In this document: in pieces, positions 45,285-54,680 of the stretch
How the letters are laid out: each line of letters starts with the position of its first letter
Position numbering within the stretch: the first letter of the stretch is position 1
Assembly (NCBI RefSeq): GCF_001682855.1
Contig: NZ_MAQW01000033.1
Coordinates: 106,624 to 170,623 of the forward strand
Direction of reading: 5' to 3'
Length of the DNA: 64,000 nucleotides
DNA from: Bacillus sp. FJAT-27264
Lineage (GTDB): Bacteria; Bacillota; Bacilli; Paenibacillales; Paenibacillaceae
Program-made: the position numbers and the translations under genes
The notes under the pieces: model-generated
What the model saw: only the letters and a program-made list of their open reading frames with translations
Databases searched by the model: none
What the model was told of the DNA's origin: nothing

Positions 45285-46683
45285 ACAGAGATTTCGCTTT
45301 TTCAACTGCTTCTTCAATCGTACCAACGAAGAGGAACGCTGCTTCTGGAAGATCATCATGTTTACCGTCCAGAATCTCTTTGAAGCTGCGAACCGTTTCT
45401 TTAATCGGCACGTATTTGCCTTTGAACCCTGTGAACTGCTCTGCCACGTGGAAAGGCTGGGACAGGAAACGTTCAACTTTACGAGCACGGGCTACAATTA
45501 CCTTATCTTCTTCACTCAGCTCGTCCATACCCAAGATTGCGATGATATCCTGAAGCTCGTTATAGCGCTGAAGCAGTTGCTTAACGCCTTGAGCCACGTT
45601 GTAGTGCTCATCACCAACAACTTCAGGTGCAAGAATCCGGGAGCTGGAAGCCAAAGGATCAACCGCTGGGAAAATCCCTTTCTCGGAGATTTTACGCTCC
45701 AAGTTGGTTGTAGCATCCAAGTGGGCAAACGCCGTAGCCGGAGCCGGGTCAGTATAGTCATCCGCAGGTACGTAGATCGCTTGAATGGAAGTAACGGAAC
45801 CTTTTTTCGTCGAGGTAATACGCTCTTGCAATTGACCCATTTCGGTTGCCAGCGTAGGCTGGTAACCAACGGCAGACGGCATGCGTCCGAGCAAGGCGGA
45901 TACTTCGGAACCCGCTTGAGTAAAGCGGAAGATGTTGTCGATAAAGAGCAACGTATCGCGGCCTTCTACATCACGGAAATATTCCGCCATGGTCAGACCT
46001 GTTAATGCTACGCGCAGACGGGCGCCTGGTGGCTCATTCATTTGTCCGAACACCATTGCTGTTTTCTTGATAACGCCGGAGTCCGTCATTTCATGGTACA
46101 AGTCATTACCCTCACGGGTACGCTCACCTACGCCTGCGAATACGGAGATACCACCGTGTTCTTGAGCGATGTTATTGATCAATTCCTGGATCGTTACCGT
46201 CTTACCTACGCCGGCACCGCCGAACAGGCCGATTTTACCGCCCTTGGCGTAAGGAGCAAGCAAGTCGATAACCTTAATTCCAGTCTCCAGAATTTCCGCT
46301 TGTGTCGACAGCTCATCGAACGTCGGAGCCAAACGGTGAATTGGGTTTCTTTGCTCAACCACAACTTCTGCACCATTGTCAATTGGATTTCCGAGTACGT
46401 TAAATACACGGCCCAGTGTCACTTCGCCTACAGGAACCGAGATCGGTCCTCCTTGGTCGACAGCTTCCAGCCCGCGTACCAGACCGTCTGTAGTTGACAT
46501 AGCGATACAACGTACCAAATTGTCACCCAGATGGTTAGAAACCTCAAGCGTTAGATCGATCTTGCGGTCATTTCCCACGCTGGCCTCAATTTTGATGGCG
46601 TTGAATATCTCGGGCAACTGGCCGCGTTCAAATTCAATATCCACAACCGGACCCATAATGCTTACAACGCGTCCTTTGTTCAT
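45283..46683 (-). CDS. atpD: ATP synthase beta subunit
   Basis: Catalytic subunit of F1. 466 residues. P-loop GLFGGAGVGKTVTIQELI (about 154-171), catalytic GERTREGNDLYHEM (about 188-201), Walker B LLFIDNIFRFTQAGSE and signature PAVDPLASSSR. Strong GGAGGG ribosome binding site before ATG 46683. Gene order atpG-atpD-atpC is standard. Confidence 0.99.
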   Translation of the reverse strand: MNKGRVVSIMGPVVDIEFERGQLPEIFNAIKIEASVGNDRKIDLTLEVSNHLGDNLVRCIAMSTTDGLVRGLEAVDQGGPISVPVGEVTLGRVFNVLGNPIDNGAEVVVEQRNPIHRLAPTFDELSTQAEILETGIKVIDLLAPYAKGGKIGLFGGAGVGKTVTIQELINNIAQEHGGISVFAGVGERTREGNDLYHEMTDSGVIKKTAMVFGQMNEPPGARLRVALTGLTMAEYFRDVEGRDTLLFIDNIFRFTQAGSEVSALLGRMPSAVGYQPTLATEMGQLQERITSTKKGSVTSIQAIYVPADDYTDPAPATAFAHLDATTNLERKISEKGIFPAVDPLASSSRILAPEVVGDEHYNVAQGVKQLLQRYNELQDIIAILGMDELSEEDKVIVARARKVERFLSQPFHVAEQFTGFKGKYVPIKETVRSFKEILDGKHDDLPEAAFLFVGTIEEAVEKAKSL

Positions 46684-46718
46684 CTTAGTTTCCCTCCTCG
46701 AAAGCTGTTACATTAAGA

Positions 46719-46798
46719 AGAAACGACAGTGCCGTTCTTTAAGAGTGAATACTCCTGAAGCTAGCGACACTATGTATCGCGTATACGGCACCGTTTCT
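46719..46798 (-). repeat. Long inverted repeat in the atpG-atpD spacer
   Basis: AGAAACG-GTGCCG type arms: minus-strand AGAAACG-GTGCCG (46786-46798) pairs with CGGCAC-TGT-CGTTTCT (46719-46734), 13 bp with a 3-base bulge and a 51-base loop. A smaller GTTAAG/CTTAAC hairpin follows the atpG stop (46816-46832). No U run. Confidence 0.65.
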
Positions 46799-46844
46799 CG
46801 TGAAATATAAGGCAAGTTAAGGAATGCTTAACTCTTCTCATATT

Positions 46845-47714
46845 CTAAGACTGCGCGTTCGCTCCGGCCACGATCTCGGTAATTTCCTGCGTAATTGCCG
46901 CCTGACGAGCGCGGTTGTACGTAAGGGTAAGATCTCCGATCATTTTCGACGCGTTCTTCGTTGCACTGCCCATCGCTGTCATCTTCGCACCCAGCTCACT
47001 GGCTTTGCCATCCAGAATAGCGCTGTAAATCAACGTCTCGGCGTACTTCGGAAGCAGAACTTCCAGCACACCCATAGGTGAAGGCTCATATTCATAGTTC
47101 GCGCTGGCACCATGATGCCCTTCTTTGCCTACAGCCTCCATCGGCAGCAGCCGGTCAACTGTCGGAACCTGAGTAATCGCATTGACGAAACGGCTGTAGC
47201 AGACGTACAGTTCGTCAAATTCACCATCTACAAACTTCTGAACTGCCGAGTTGGCGATGGACTTGATGTCCGCAAACTTCGGCGTATCGGAAAGCTCGGT
47301 AACAGTCTCGATAATCGGGTATTCACGGCGGCGCAAGAAGTCACGACCTTTACGACCGATGACGAACAAAACATACTCGTCTTTCGACTTGTGCCGCTCT
47401 GCGATAAGCATAGTCACCTTACGCAAAATATTCGCGTTATAGCCACCGGCCAGACCTCTATCCGAAGTAACGATAAGATATCCGGTCTTCTTGACAGGAC
47501 GCGAGACCAGCATAGGATGCTGGATGCCTTCTGTACCCGAAGCAATGCTGGATACGACCTCTTTCAGTTTTTCTGAATAAGGACGGGCAGCTTCCGCTTT
47601 CTCCTGCGCTTTTCTCAGCTTGGAGGCAGCAACCATCTCCATCGCTTTCGTGATCTGTCTGGTGTTCTTAACGCTCTTGATTTGACGTTTAATATCACGC
47701 ATGCTTCTTGCCAT
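46845..47714 (-). CDS. atpG: ATP synthase gamma subunit
   Basis: Rotating central shaft of F1. 289 residues. N-terminal helix MRDIKRQIKSVKNTRQITKA and MEMVAASKLRKAQEKAE, central TSDRGLAGGYNANILRKV, and C-terminal KMTAMGSATKNASKMIGDLT with RARQAAITQEITEIVAGA, all family signatures. Translation start ATG 47714 with AGGTGG seven bases ahead. Confidence 0.98.
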   Translation of the reverse strand: MARSMRDIKRQIKSVKNTRQITKAMEMVAASKLRKAQEKAEAARPYSEKLKEVVSSIASGTEGIQHPMLVSRPVKKTGYLIVTSDRGLAGGYNANILRKVTMLIAERHKSKDEYVLFVIGRKGRDFLRRREYPIIETVTELSDTPKFADIKSIANSAVQKFVDGEFDELYVCYSRFVNAITQVPTVDRLLPMEAVGKEGHHGASANYEYEPSPMGVLEVLLPKYAETLIYSAILDGKASELGAKMTAMGSATKNASKMIGDLTLTYNRARQAAITQEITEIVAGANAQS

Positions 47715-47730
47715 GATTTCACCACCTTAG

Positions 47731-47839
47731 AGCTTTGACGTAGTCAAAGCTAACTTCGTAAGCATGATCTTTTGAGCTTTGACAAAGTCAAAGCTATCTT
47801 CGCAAGCATAATCTGTGAGCTTTGACACCGCCAAAGCTC
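47731..47839 (-). repeat. Three tandem palindromes in the atpA-atpG spacer
   Basis: Three copies of a 43-44 bp direct repeat, each with a palindrome AGCTTTGAC-n3-GTCAAAGCT: 47731-47751, 47775-47795 and a third, GAGCTTTG-n7-CAAAGCTC at 47817-47839. The segments between them (CTTCGTAAGCATGATCT and CTTCGCAAGCATAATCT) repeat too. The 199-base spacer holds no gene. The hairpins have no U run, so they are not ordinary terminators. Confidence 0.85.
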
Positions 47840-47913
47840 ACATTAAAATCATTCTATACATTTGAAGCTTCTATAGGCTTATCCCTTAAGTTAGAGCGCC
47901 TAGGAGTCAAGGT

Positions 47914-49425
47914 TTAGCTAGTAGCGAAACCTCTCTTGAATTTCTCAATGGCTTCTTTCAGAGCAGTCTCATTATCTGCTGTCAGATCCTTCGTATCCGT
48001 GATAGACTTGAAGATTTCAGAAGCGCTGCTGTCTACAAATGCCAGGAATTCCTTCTCAAAGCGTTTAACATCTTTGACCGGAATATCATCCAGATGGCCT
48101 TTAACAGCTGTGTACAAGCTCACTACCTGATGCTCAACGGACAGTGGCTGGTTAACGCCCTGCTTCAGAATTTCCATCATACGTGCACCGCGGTTCAGAC
48201 GGGCCTGCGTAGATTTGTCAAGGTCAGAACCGAACTGCGAGAACGCCTGCAGCTCGCGGTATTGTGCCAGATCCAGACGAAGCGAACCGGCAACCTTTTT
48301 CATAGCCTTGATTTGTGCAGAACCCCCTACACGGGATACAGAGATACCAACGTTGATCGCTGGACGCTGACCCGAGTAGAACAGATCGGACTCCAGGAAG
48401 ATTTGACCGTCAGTGATCGAGATTACGTTCGTAGGAATGTAAGCTGATACGTCAGAGGCCTGTGTTTCGATGAATGGCAATGCGGTTAATGAACCACCAC
48501 CAAGCTCATCGCTAAGTTTGGCCGCACGTTCCAGAAGACGGGAGTGCAGATAGAATACGTCACCAGGGAATGCTTCCCGACCCGGTGGACGACGAAGCAG
48601 CAAGGACAACTCGCGGTAAGCAGAAGCTTGCTTGGAAAGGTCATCATAGATAACCAGTACGTGCTCGCCTTTGTACATGAAGTACTCACCCATTGCGCAG
48701 CCTGCATACGGAGCGATGAAGAGCAACGGGGACGGCTCGGAAGCCGAAGCGGTTACAACGATAGTATATTCAAGCGCACCATGACGACGGAGTGTTTCCA
48801 CTACTTGCGCTACTGTGGATTGCTTTTGACCAATGGCAACATAGATACATTTCATACCATTGCCTTTTTGGTTGATAATCGCATCGATTGCGATTGAAGT
48901 TTTACCAGTTTGGCGGTCACCGATGATAAGCTCGCGTTGTCCGCGGCCGATCGGCACCATCGCGTCAATCGCCTTCAGACCCGTTTGCATTGGTTCGTGT
49001 ACCGATTTACGATCAATAACGCCTGGAGCGTTATTCTCAACCGGACGGAACTCCGTAGTTTCGATTGGACCTTTGCCATCCAATGGCTGTCCAAGCGCGT
49101 TCACAACGCGGCCCAGCAGGGCTTCGCCAACTGGAACCTGCATAATGCGGCCCGTACGCTTCACTTGATCGCCTTCACGAATATCCGTATACTCACCCAG
49201 AATAACAACACCGACGTTGCTTTCTTCCAGGTTAAGCGCCATGCCCACGACACCGTTGGAGAACTCCAGCAATTCGCCTGCCATTGCGTTTTCCAGACCG
49301 TAGACACGGGCGATACCGTCGCCGACTTGAATGACGGTGCCTATTTCGGCAACTTCGATATCGGCTTTATATTGCTCAATTTGACTTTTGATCAAAGTGC
49401 TGATCTCTTCAGGTCTGATGCCCAA
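47914..49425 (-). CDS. atpA: ATP synthase alpha subunit
   Basis: Non-catalytic nucleotide-binding subunit of F1. 503 residues. P-loop GDRQTGKTSIAIDAI (about 170-184), Walker B region VLVIYDDLSKQASAYRELSL and signature PAINVGISVSRVGGSAQ. The start is TTG 49425, six bases after GGGGTG, giving the family N terminus MGIRPEEISTLIKSQIE; the frame is open three more codons to a GTG. Confidence 0.98.
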   Translation of the reverse strand: MGIRPEEISTLIKSQIEQYKADIEVAEIGTVIQVGDGIARVYGLENAMAGELLEFSNGVVGMALNLEESNVGVVILGEYTDIREGDQVKRTGRIMQVPVGEALLGRVVNALGQPLDGKGPIETTEFRPVENNAPGVIDRKSVHEPMQTGLKAIDAMVPIGRGQRELIIGDRQTGKTSIAIDAIINQKGNGMKCIYVAIGQKQSTVAQVVETLRRHGALEYTIVVTASASEPSPLLFIAPYAGCAMGEYFMYKGEHVLVIYDDLSKQASAYRELSLLLRRPPGREAFPGDVFYLHSRLLERAAKLSDELGGGSLTALPFIETQASDVSAYIPTNVISITDGQIFLESDLFYSGQRPAINVGISVSRVGGSAQIKAMKKVAGSLRLDLAQYRELQAFSQFGSDLDKSTQARLNRGARMMEILKQGVNQPLSVEHQVVSLYTAVKGHLDDIPVKDVKRFEKEFLAFVDSSASEIFKSITDTKDLTADNETALKEAIEKFKRGFATS

Positions 49426-49436
49426 TATCCTCACCC

Positions 49437-49988
49437 CTATCTTCTATGCTTATCGTTAAAAGATTTCTCGAGACGTTCCAGCTTGCTGGACAGGCTGCCA
49501 TCATACAGCGTATCGCCGATAACCACTTTCAGCCCGCCGAGCACACTCTGGTCAACTATGTTCGTCACGCGAATAGTGCGTTTCACCAATTGACCAAATT
49601 CAGCTGCCACCGCTGTCTTCTCATCCTCGCTAAGAGGATAAGCAGAATACACCGTTGCATCGCCAATACCTAGAGCGTCTCCTTCAATTTTGATATACGT
49701 TTCTAGCAGATCGGCAAAAATGTCGGTTCTGCCTCGTGATACAAGCAATTCCACCGTATTGAGCACTGTTGGAGAGAGCTTGTCTTGAAGCACAGAACGC
49801 AGCACTTTCAGTTTGTCGGATTGCGAGATGCGCGGAGCCAGGATGAATCGTTTCACTTCCAGGTCATTATGAAGCACTTCGACAACTGTCTTGAGCTCTT
49901 CTTCAACCTGAAGCGTAATTCCCTTATCTACCGCTGCACTGTACAATGCTTTGGCATAGCGTCCCGCAACTACCGTATCGCGGCTCAT
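49437..49988 (-). CDS. atpH: ATP synthase delta subunit
   Basis: Joins the peripheral stalk to the top of F1. 183 residues. N-terminal VAGRYAKALYSAAVDKGITL and the C-terminal family signature around RVTNIVDQSVLGGLKVVIGD then LYDGSLSSKLERL. It overlaps the atpF stop by four bases (ATGA) and ends 11 bases before the atpA start. Confidence 0.97.
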   Translation of the reverse strand: MSRDTVVAGRYAKALYSAAVDKGITLQVEEELKTVVEVLHNDLEVKRFILAPRISQSDKLKVLRSVLQDKLSPTVLNTVELLVSRGRTDIFADLLETYIKIEGDALGIGDATVYSAYPLSEDEKTAVAAEFGQLVKRTIRVTNIVDQSVLGGLKVVIGDTLYDGSLSSKLERLEKSFNDKHRR

Positions 49989-50473
49989 GATCTGCCTCCT
50001 ACCTCTTTGAGGTATTGATCAACAAGCTGCTCCTGTTCGCCGCTCGCGCTTACTTCTTTCTTGATCAGCTTGGAAGCAATCCGTACGGATGCTGTACCGA
50101 TCTCGCTGCGAAGCTCTTCGACAGCTTTGTTCTTCTCGTTCTCGATATCCCGGACAGCCTCGTCCTTGATACGGGAAGCTTCGGATTTGGCTTGCTCCAG
50201 AATCTTGTCCATTTGTTGATTGCTGGTGATCTGAGATTGCTGGATGATATTCTGAGCTTCCTGGCGTGCATTGTTCAAAGCCTGCTTCTGCTCCTCCACA
50301 TACGCGACCGCCTGCTCTCTGGTCTTCGCCGCCTCGTCCATTTGCTGCATTACCAGTTCGCGGCGTTTCTCCATGATCCCAAACAATTTACTGAATGCAA
50401 ATTTGCTGAGTAGGAAATACAGAAGCGCAAACGCGACAATTGAAAAAACGATATTTGTCCAAACGATATCCAC
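49985..50473 (-). CDS. atpF: ATP synthase b subunit
   Basis: Peripheral stalk. 162 residues: one N-terminal membrane helix (IVWTNIVFSIVAFALLYFLL) and a long charged coiled coil (about 35-150). The start is GTG 50473, eight bases after GGAAGGGAG; another GTG three codons upstream overlaps that site. It ends inside the atpH start. Confidence 0.96.
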   Translation of the reverse strand: MDIVWTNIVFSIVAFALLYFLLSKFAFSKLFGIMEKRRELVMQQMDEAAKTREQAVAYVEEQKQALNNARQEAQNIIQQSQITSNQQMDKILEQAKSEASRIKDEAVRDIENEKNKAVEELRSEIGTASVRIASKLIKKEVSASGEQEQLVDQYLKEVGGRS

Positions 50474-50571
50474 TGAGGTCACTCCCTTCCATTACCGCGT
50501 CTTGCGGACGTATACAAAAGTAAGGCGCGGATGGCACCTTGCCCTCCCCGCCAAACCGTAGGTACGGTTTA

Positions 50572-50784
50572 TTAAGAAAACATGATCAGGAATGCAATAA
50601 CTGTTGCGGCCAAAGGAATAACTTCGACGATACCTACACCGATAAACATTGTTGTTTGCAGGGCGTTACGAGCTTCCGGTTGACGAGCGATGGATTCTAC
50701 CGTTCTACTAACGATCATACCGTTACCAAGACCTGCGCCAAGTGCGCCCAAACCAACCGCGATTGCTGCTGCTAAAAATTCCAT
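50572..50784 (-). CDS. atpE: ATP synthase c subunit
   Basis: Proton-carrying ring subunit. 70 residues in two membrane helices: AAIAVGLGALGAGLGNGMIV (glycine-rich ring helix) and GVGIVEVIPLAATVIAFLIM with the proton-binding carboxylate E54. The polar loop is ARQPEARNALQ. No sodium-binding Q/ET signature is evident, so proton coupling is likely. Strong AAAGGAGG site before ATG 50784. Confidence 0.98.
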   Translation of the reverse strand: MEFLAAAIAVGLGALGAGLGNGMIVSRTVESIARQPEARNALQTTMFIGVGIVEVIPLAATVIAFLIMFS

Positions 50785-50889
50785 TTGTAAATATCCTCCT
50801 TTAATTTCGGTTCAAATTGTGTTTAATGATATAACATATCTCCCGCGAAGGTAATATCGGCGGCTGCCGTTTGTCTTCACGACAGCTCA

Positions 50890-51657
50890 TTAATGTGCTT
50901 CTTCTTCGTGAATCGTCATCTGCGCGATATATACCATCGTCAGAATCGTAAAGATAAATGCCTGTAGTGCGCCGACGAATATACTGAAGCCTTGCCATAC
51001 GGCCAGGAACGGTATACTGAGAACTCCAAGCTTCAGAATAACAGTGATCAGAACTTCACCTGCGAAGATATTCGCGTAAAGCCGGATTGCCAAAGCGATA
51101 GGCTTGGCCAAGTTCTCAATAATGTTGAGCGGCAGGAAAATCGGAAACGGCTCAATATAGTGCTTGAAATAATGCTTGCCGTTGAGCTTAATACCCAGGT
51201 AGTTCATCAGTACAAACACGATGAGTGCCAGCCCCGCAGTGACATTGATATCTGCTGTCGGCGATTTGTACCACAGAATCTCAATGTGGTCACCATGTGC
51301 AAGATTCTTCGTAGCTTCAATCACATGTCCGAATACTGTAACCGGCTCATGTGCCATAGTCACGACTGAAAACGGCAGGCCCAGCAAGTTGGATACGAAG
51401 ATGAACAGAATTAACGTCAGCCCCAAAGATATATAAGGCTTCCCTTTCTTCAGATCCATAGCACTTCCAATGACCCCCTGCACAAACTCCACAACCCATT
51501 CCATAAAGTTCTGTAGTTTGGAAGGATTCTCAACGGACAGATTGCGAACTGACAGCATCACCAGTACGAATACCACTGTACAGCTGATCAGCAGCATCAG
51601 CACTACGGACAAGTCTATCGGAATTCCGCCAAGCATGATTTTCGGCATAGCATGCAT
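50890..51657 (-). CDS. atpB: ATP synthase a subunit
   Basis: Proton channel of Fo. 255 residues with five to six membrane helices. The essential arginine lies in AKPIALAIRLYANIFAGEVL (about 176-195), and the C terminus has GALQAFIFTILTMVYIAQMT. The start at 51657 follows AAAGGGGGGG; ATG 51648 is an alternative. Confidence 0.98.
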   Translation of the reverse strand: MHAMPKIMLGGIPIDLSVVLMLLISCTVVFVLVMLSVRNLSVENPSKLQNFMEWVVEFVQGVIGSAMDLKKGKPYISLGLTLILFIFVSNLLGLPFSVVTMAHEPVTVFGHVIEATKNLAHGDHIEILWYKSPTADINVTAGLALIVFVLMNYLGIKLNGKHYFKHYIEPFPIFLPLNIIENLAKPIALAIRLYANIFAGEVLITVILKLGVLSIPFLAVWQGFSIFVGALQAFIFTILTMVYIAQMTIHEEEAH

Positions 51658-51685
51658 AGCATCCCCCCCTTTCTCTTTAATCTGG

Positions 51686-52063
51686 TTACATTTTTTTCTT
51701 GATGCTCAGATATATTCCCGCAGGAATAGCGAGAAGCTGGGGAATGAAAAGGCCGGCTATGGTTGCTTCCAGCGAGAAATGTTCGATTTTGACCGAGAAC
51801 ATGGTGACCAAAATGGCGAAGCAAATCCGTGTGACAAAACCGAGGCTGAAGGCATTCCCTTCTTTGTTCGCAATACTCTGCGTTACCCGTCTGACCTTAA
51901 CGGCCAGGTATCGGAAATTTACCAATCCCGCCACCAGCCCCAGAGCCATGCCCAGAGTAATAGTCCGGGTCTCGTGATGAAGCGCCCATCCCATTACCAG
52001 TCCTGCCATAAGGACAAGGGTCACTCTGGTGACAGTATTGATCATGGGAGTCATATTATCCAT
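51686..52063 (-). CDS. atpI: ATP synthase subunit I
   Basis: Small four-helix membrane protein thought to help insert the c-ring and handle magnesium. 125 residues; helices around TLVLMAGLVMGWAL, ITLGMALGLVAGLVNFRYLA, RICFAILVTMFSV and IAGLFIPQLLAIPAGIYL. It overlaps the atpZ gene by eight bases. Confidence 0.9.
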   Translation of the reverse strand: MDNMTPMINTVTRVTLVLMAGLVMGWALHHETRTITLGMALGLVAGLVNFRYLAVKVRRVTQSIANKEGNAFSLGFVTRICFAILVTMFSVKIEHFSLEATIAGLFIPQLLAIPAGIYLSIKKKM

Positions 52064-52289
52064 TCTGCTCCCCCAAAAATTTTTTGATTAACAGGACCAC
52101 ATTCACAATCCCCAAAATCATACCGGTGATCGTGCCTATAGCCAGCCAATAATTGTGACCGTCCATCAGGTCTCTCAGCCATTTGGCGAGAAAAAAACCT
52201 ATAATAATGTAAGCGGCTAACAATGTTCCTGCACTTCCAATGACAAGAGCAGTACGTCCAAGGCTTTCCCTGTCTTTTTCCTGTTTCAT
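52056..52289 (-). CDS. atpZ: AtpZ-type small membrane protein
   Basis: A 77-residue protein with two membrane helices (ALVIGSAGTLLAAYIIIGFF and LAIGTITGMILGIVNVVLLI) joined by a charged loop, matching the AtpZ/AtpI family that leads many atp operons and is proposed to carry divalent cations with AtpI. First gene after the operon promoter (52307-52336); the ribosome binding site (GGGATTG) is weak. Confidence 0.85.
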   Translation of the reverse strand: MKQEKDRESLGRTALVIGSAGTLLAAYIIIGFFLAKWLRDLMDGHNYWLAIGTITGMILGIVNVVLLIKKFLGEQNG

Positions 52290-52306
52290 GGCTACAATCC
52301 CAACTA

Positions 52307-52336
52307 ATTTTACTGAATTCCCAGACTCTTTGTCAA
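52307..52336 (-). promoter_or_regulatory. Sigma-A promoter of the atp operon
   Basis: Perfect TTGACA (52331-52336), 18-base spacer, TAAAAT (52307-52312) on the minus strand, placed just before atpZ. No other promoter of similar quality was noticed in the gap to mnaA (52290-52467). Confidence 0.75.
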
Positions 52337-52467
52337 TTCATTGAACATTGCCCAAAAACCCTTGAAAACATGAAAATAATCACAGCAAAACGTTCCAAAA
52401 CCATATAAACCGTACAGTTTCACTGTATGTTGATTTCAATTCATTCAGAATATTAGTTTTAATGATT

Positions 52468-53628
52468 TTATTTATTTTTTGTGAACATTCTGTGAAACTC
52501 TTCCGGACGCTCCTCAACCACTCCGAAATGATGCAAAATCGTATTGACAATTCTCTCGGATGCCTTGCCGTCTCCGTATGGATTTGCGGCCTGACTCATG
52601 GATTGATAGAGCTCCTGATCAGTTAACAGAGCATGTGTCCGTTGATACACCTTCTCTTCGTCCGTCCCCACAAGCTCCAGTGTTCCGGCCTCGATCCCTT
52701 CCGGGCGTTCCGTAGTGTCACGCAGCACTAGCACAGGTACTCCGAATGAAGGAGCTTCCTCTTGCAGGCCGCCGGAATCGGTCAAAATCAAGTGGGTATG
52801 CGGATAAAAATTATGCAGGTCTACGACATCCAGTGGATCAACCAGCTTGATTCTCGGGTGTCCGCCCAGGATCTCATGCGCCGGTTCCTTGACTGCCGGA
52901 CTCGGGTGCACAGGATACACGATGACGACATCTTCGAATTCATCAGCGATTCTTTTGACAGCACGGAAAATATGACGGTGCGGTTCGCCTTGTGATTCCC
53001 TGCGGTGCGCCGTCATCAAAATAAGTCTTTTTCCTGACGCAAAATCCAGTACAGGATGCCGGTAGTCCGGCTGTACGGTATATTGAAACACATCAGTAAC
53101 CGTATTGCCTGTGATATAAATACTTGATTCTTTTTTATTCTCGTGTCTCAAGTTGTCTGCTGACTTGTCTGTTGGAGCAAAATGCAAATCGGCCAACACA
53201 CCGGTCAACTGACGGTTCATCTCTTCCGGATAAGGGGAAAGTTTGTTCCAGGTCCGAAGTCCTGCTTCCACATGCCCGACCTGAATTTGCTGCAGGAATG
53301 AAGCATAGCTGGCCAGGAATGTAGTCAGCGTGTCACCGTGTACCAGCACCAGATCAGGCTTGGCCTCACGAAGCACCGGCTCCAATCCTTCCAGTACCCG
53401 AATGGTAATCTCGTTCAGGGTCTGGCGGTCTTTCATAACATCCAGATCATAGTCCGGTGTAATCTTGAACACCTCAAGCACCTGATCCAGCAACTCACGG
53501 TGCTGGGCCGTCACGCACACGATAGATTCGATATGTTCGGGATGTCTCCCCAGCTCAAGAACCAGGGGCGCCATCTTGATCGCCTCGGGGCGCACTCCGA
53601 AAATCGTCATCACTTTAATTTTGGACAT
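52468..53628 (-). CDS. mnaA: UDP-N-acetylglucosamine 2-epimerase
   Basis: Makes UDP-ManNAc from UDP-GlcNAc for linkage units of wall teichoic acid and SCWP. 386 residues. N-terminal IFGVRPEAIKMAPLVLELGR, central HVEAGLRTWNKLSPYPEEMN (substrate loop) and C-terminal LTDSGGLQEEAPSFGVPVLV. The start is ATG 53628; GTGGG and GGGG lie upstream. Its product is the sugar donor for TagA, and CsaB acts on ManNAc in the polymer. It follows upp by 54 bases and has no obvious terminator before the atp promoter. Confidence 0.95.
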   Translation of the reverse strand: MSKIKVMTIFGVRPEAIKMAPLVLELGRHPEHIESIVCVTAQHRELLDQVLEVFKITPDYDLDVMKDRQTLNEITIRVLEGLEPVLREAKPDLVLVHGDTLTTFLASYASFLQQIQVGHVEAGLRTWNKLSPYPEEMNRQLTGVLADLHFAPTDKSADNLRHENKKESSIYITGNTVTDVFQYTVQPDYRHPVLDFASGKRLILMTAHRRESQGEPHRHIFRAVKRIADEFEDVVIVYPVHPSPAVKEPAHEILGGHPRIKLVDPLDVVDLHNFYPHTHLILTDSGGLQEEAPSFGVPVLVLRDTTERPEGIEAGTLELVGTDEEKVYQRTHALLTDQELYQSMSQAANPYGDGKASERIVNTILHHFGVVEERPEEFHRMFTKNK

Positions 53629-53682
53629 ATCCCCTACCCACTTTCTCCATAGTTGCAATTCTTTCTACATAAGTATTCTTGA

Positions 53683-54312
53683 TTACTTAGTTCCGTACAG
53701 GCGGTCACCGGCATCCCCAAGTCCCGGGATGATGTAACCATGTTCATTCAGATGGTCGTCCAAAGCGGCCACATAGATATCTACATCCGGGTGAGCCTCA
53801 TGCACAGCGGCAACACCTTCCGGTGCGGCGATCAGGTTCATCATCTTAATCTGGGTACAACCACGATTCTTCAGTGAAGTTATAGCAGCAATGGCAGAAC
53901 CGCCTGTAGCCAGCATTGGATCAATGACAATCAGTTCGCGCTCCTGTACATCTGTAGGAAGCTTGACGTAATACTCCACAGGCTGCAGTGTATCCGGGTC
54001 GCGGAACAGTCCCACATGACCCACCTTAGCCGCAGGCAACAGCTTCAGAACGCCTTCCAGCATACCAAGTCCGGCACGAAGGATAGGAACCAGTCCCAGC
54101 ATTCTTCCGGAGATCACCTTACTTTGTGTTTCAGCAACCGGCGTTTGCACAGTTATCGTTTCCAGTGGAATATCGCGTGTAATCTCGTAAGCCATCAATG
54201 TGGCAACTTCATCAACGTGTTCTCTGAACTCCTTAGTGTTAGTCCGCACGTCGCGAATAAATGTCAGTTTGTGTTGAATCAAAGGATGATCGCAAATCAC
54301 CAATTTTCCCAT
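53683..54312 (-). CDS. upp: Uracil phosphoribosyltransferase
   Basis: Salvages uracil to UMP with PRPP. 209 residues. PRPP-binding loop VIDPMLATGGSAIAAI (about 128-143), N-terminal KLVICDHPLIQHKLTFIRDV and C-terminal YIIPGLGDAGDRLYGTK (uracil-binding). The position between mnaA and glyA matches B. subtilis. A promoter with an extended -10 lies upstream. Confidence 0.98.
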   Translation of the reverse strand: MGKLVICDHPLIQHKLTFIRDVRTNTKEFREHVDEVATLMAYEITRDIPLETITVQTPVAETQSKVISGRMLGLVPILRAGLGMLEGVLKLLPAAKVGHVGLFRDPDTLQPVEYYVKLPTDVQERELIVIDPMLATGGSAIAAITSLKNRGCTQIKMMNLIAAPEGVAAVHEAHPDVDIYVAALDDHLNEHGYIIPGLGDAGDRLYGTK

Positions 54313-54397
54313 TAACTTGTCCCTCCGGTAATTATAAAGTCTTTAGTCTCAAGCCCTAGTAAGCGCTTTGCACCTGTTCAGTGGCTAAATCTCATCT

Positions 54398-54426
54398 ATT
54401 ATATCATCACCGCCGCCGCTTTTCAC
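54398..54426 (-). promoter_or_regulatory. Promoter of upp
   Basis: GTGAAA (54421-54426), 17-base spacer, TATAAT (54398-54403) preceded by TG at the extended -10 position (TGATATAAT) on the minus strand. The gap 54427-54680 is AT-rich, with no gene or clear structure. Confidence 0.6.
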
Positions 54427-54680
54427 CCTACGACAGAAACTGCAACTATACTCTTCGAAAATAAGTCGATTATCACATTATTATCCAATAGCGTAATCTA
54501 AAACCGCATCTAAGGTTTATTGAAGCCTGCTGAAAACGTGTTTTAGTCTGCACATCTTAAGCATTTTCATACTTTTCACAATTTCATCACGCTTTTTATT
54601 GAAAATTCCATGAACTTTCATGATTGATTTCATTACATTTCAATCCATAGTCAATCTTCCAGTTGTGAACATTATGCAAC

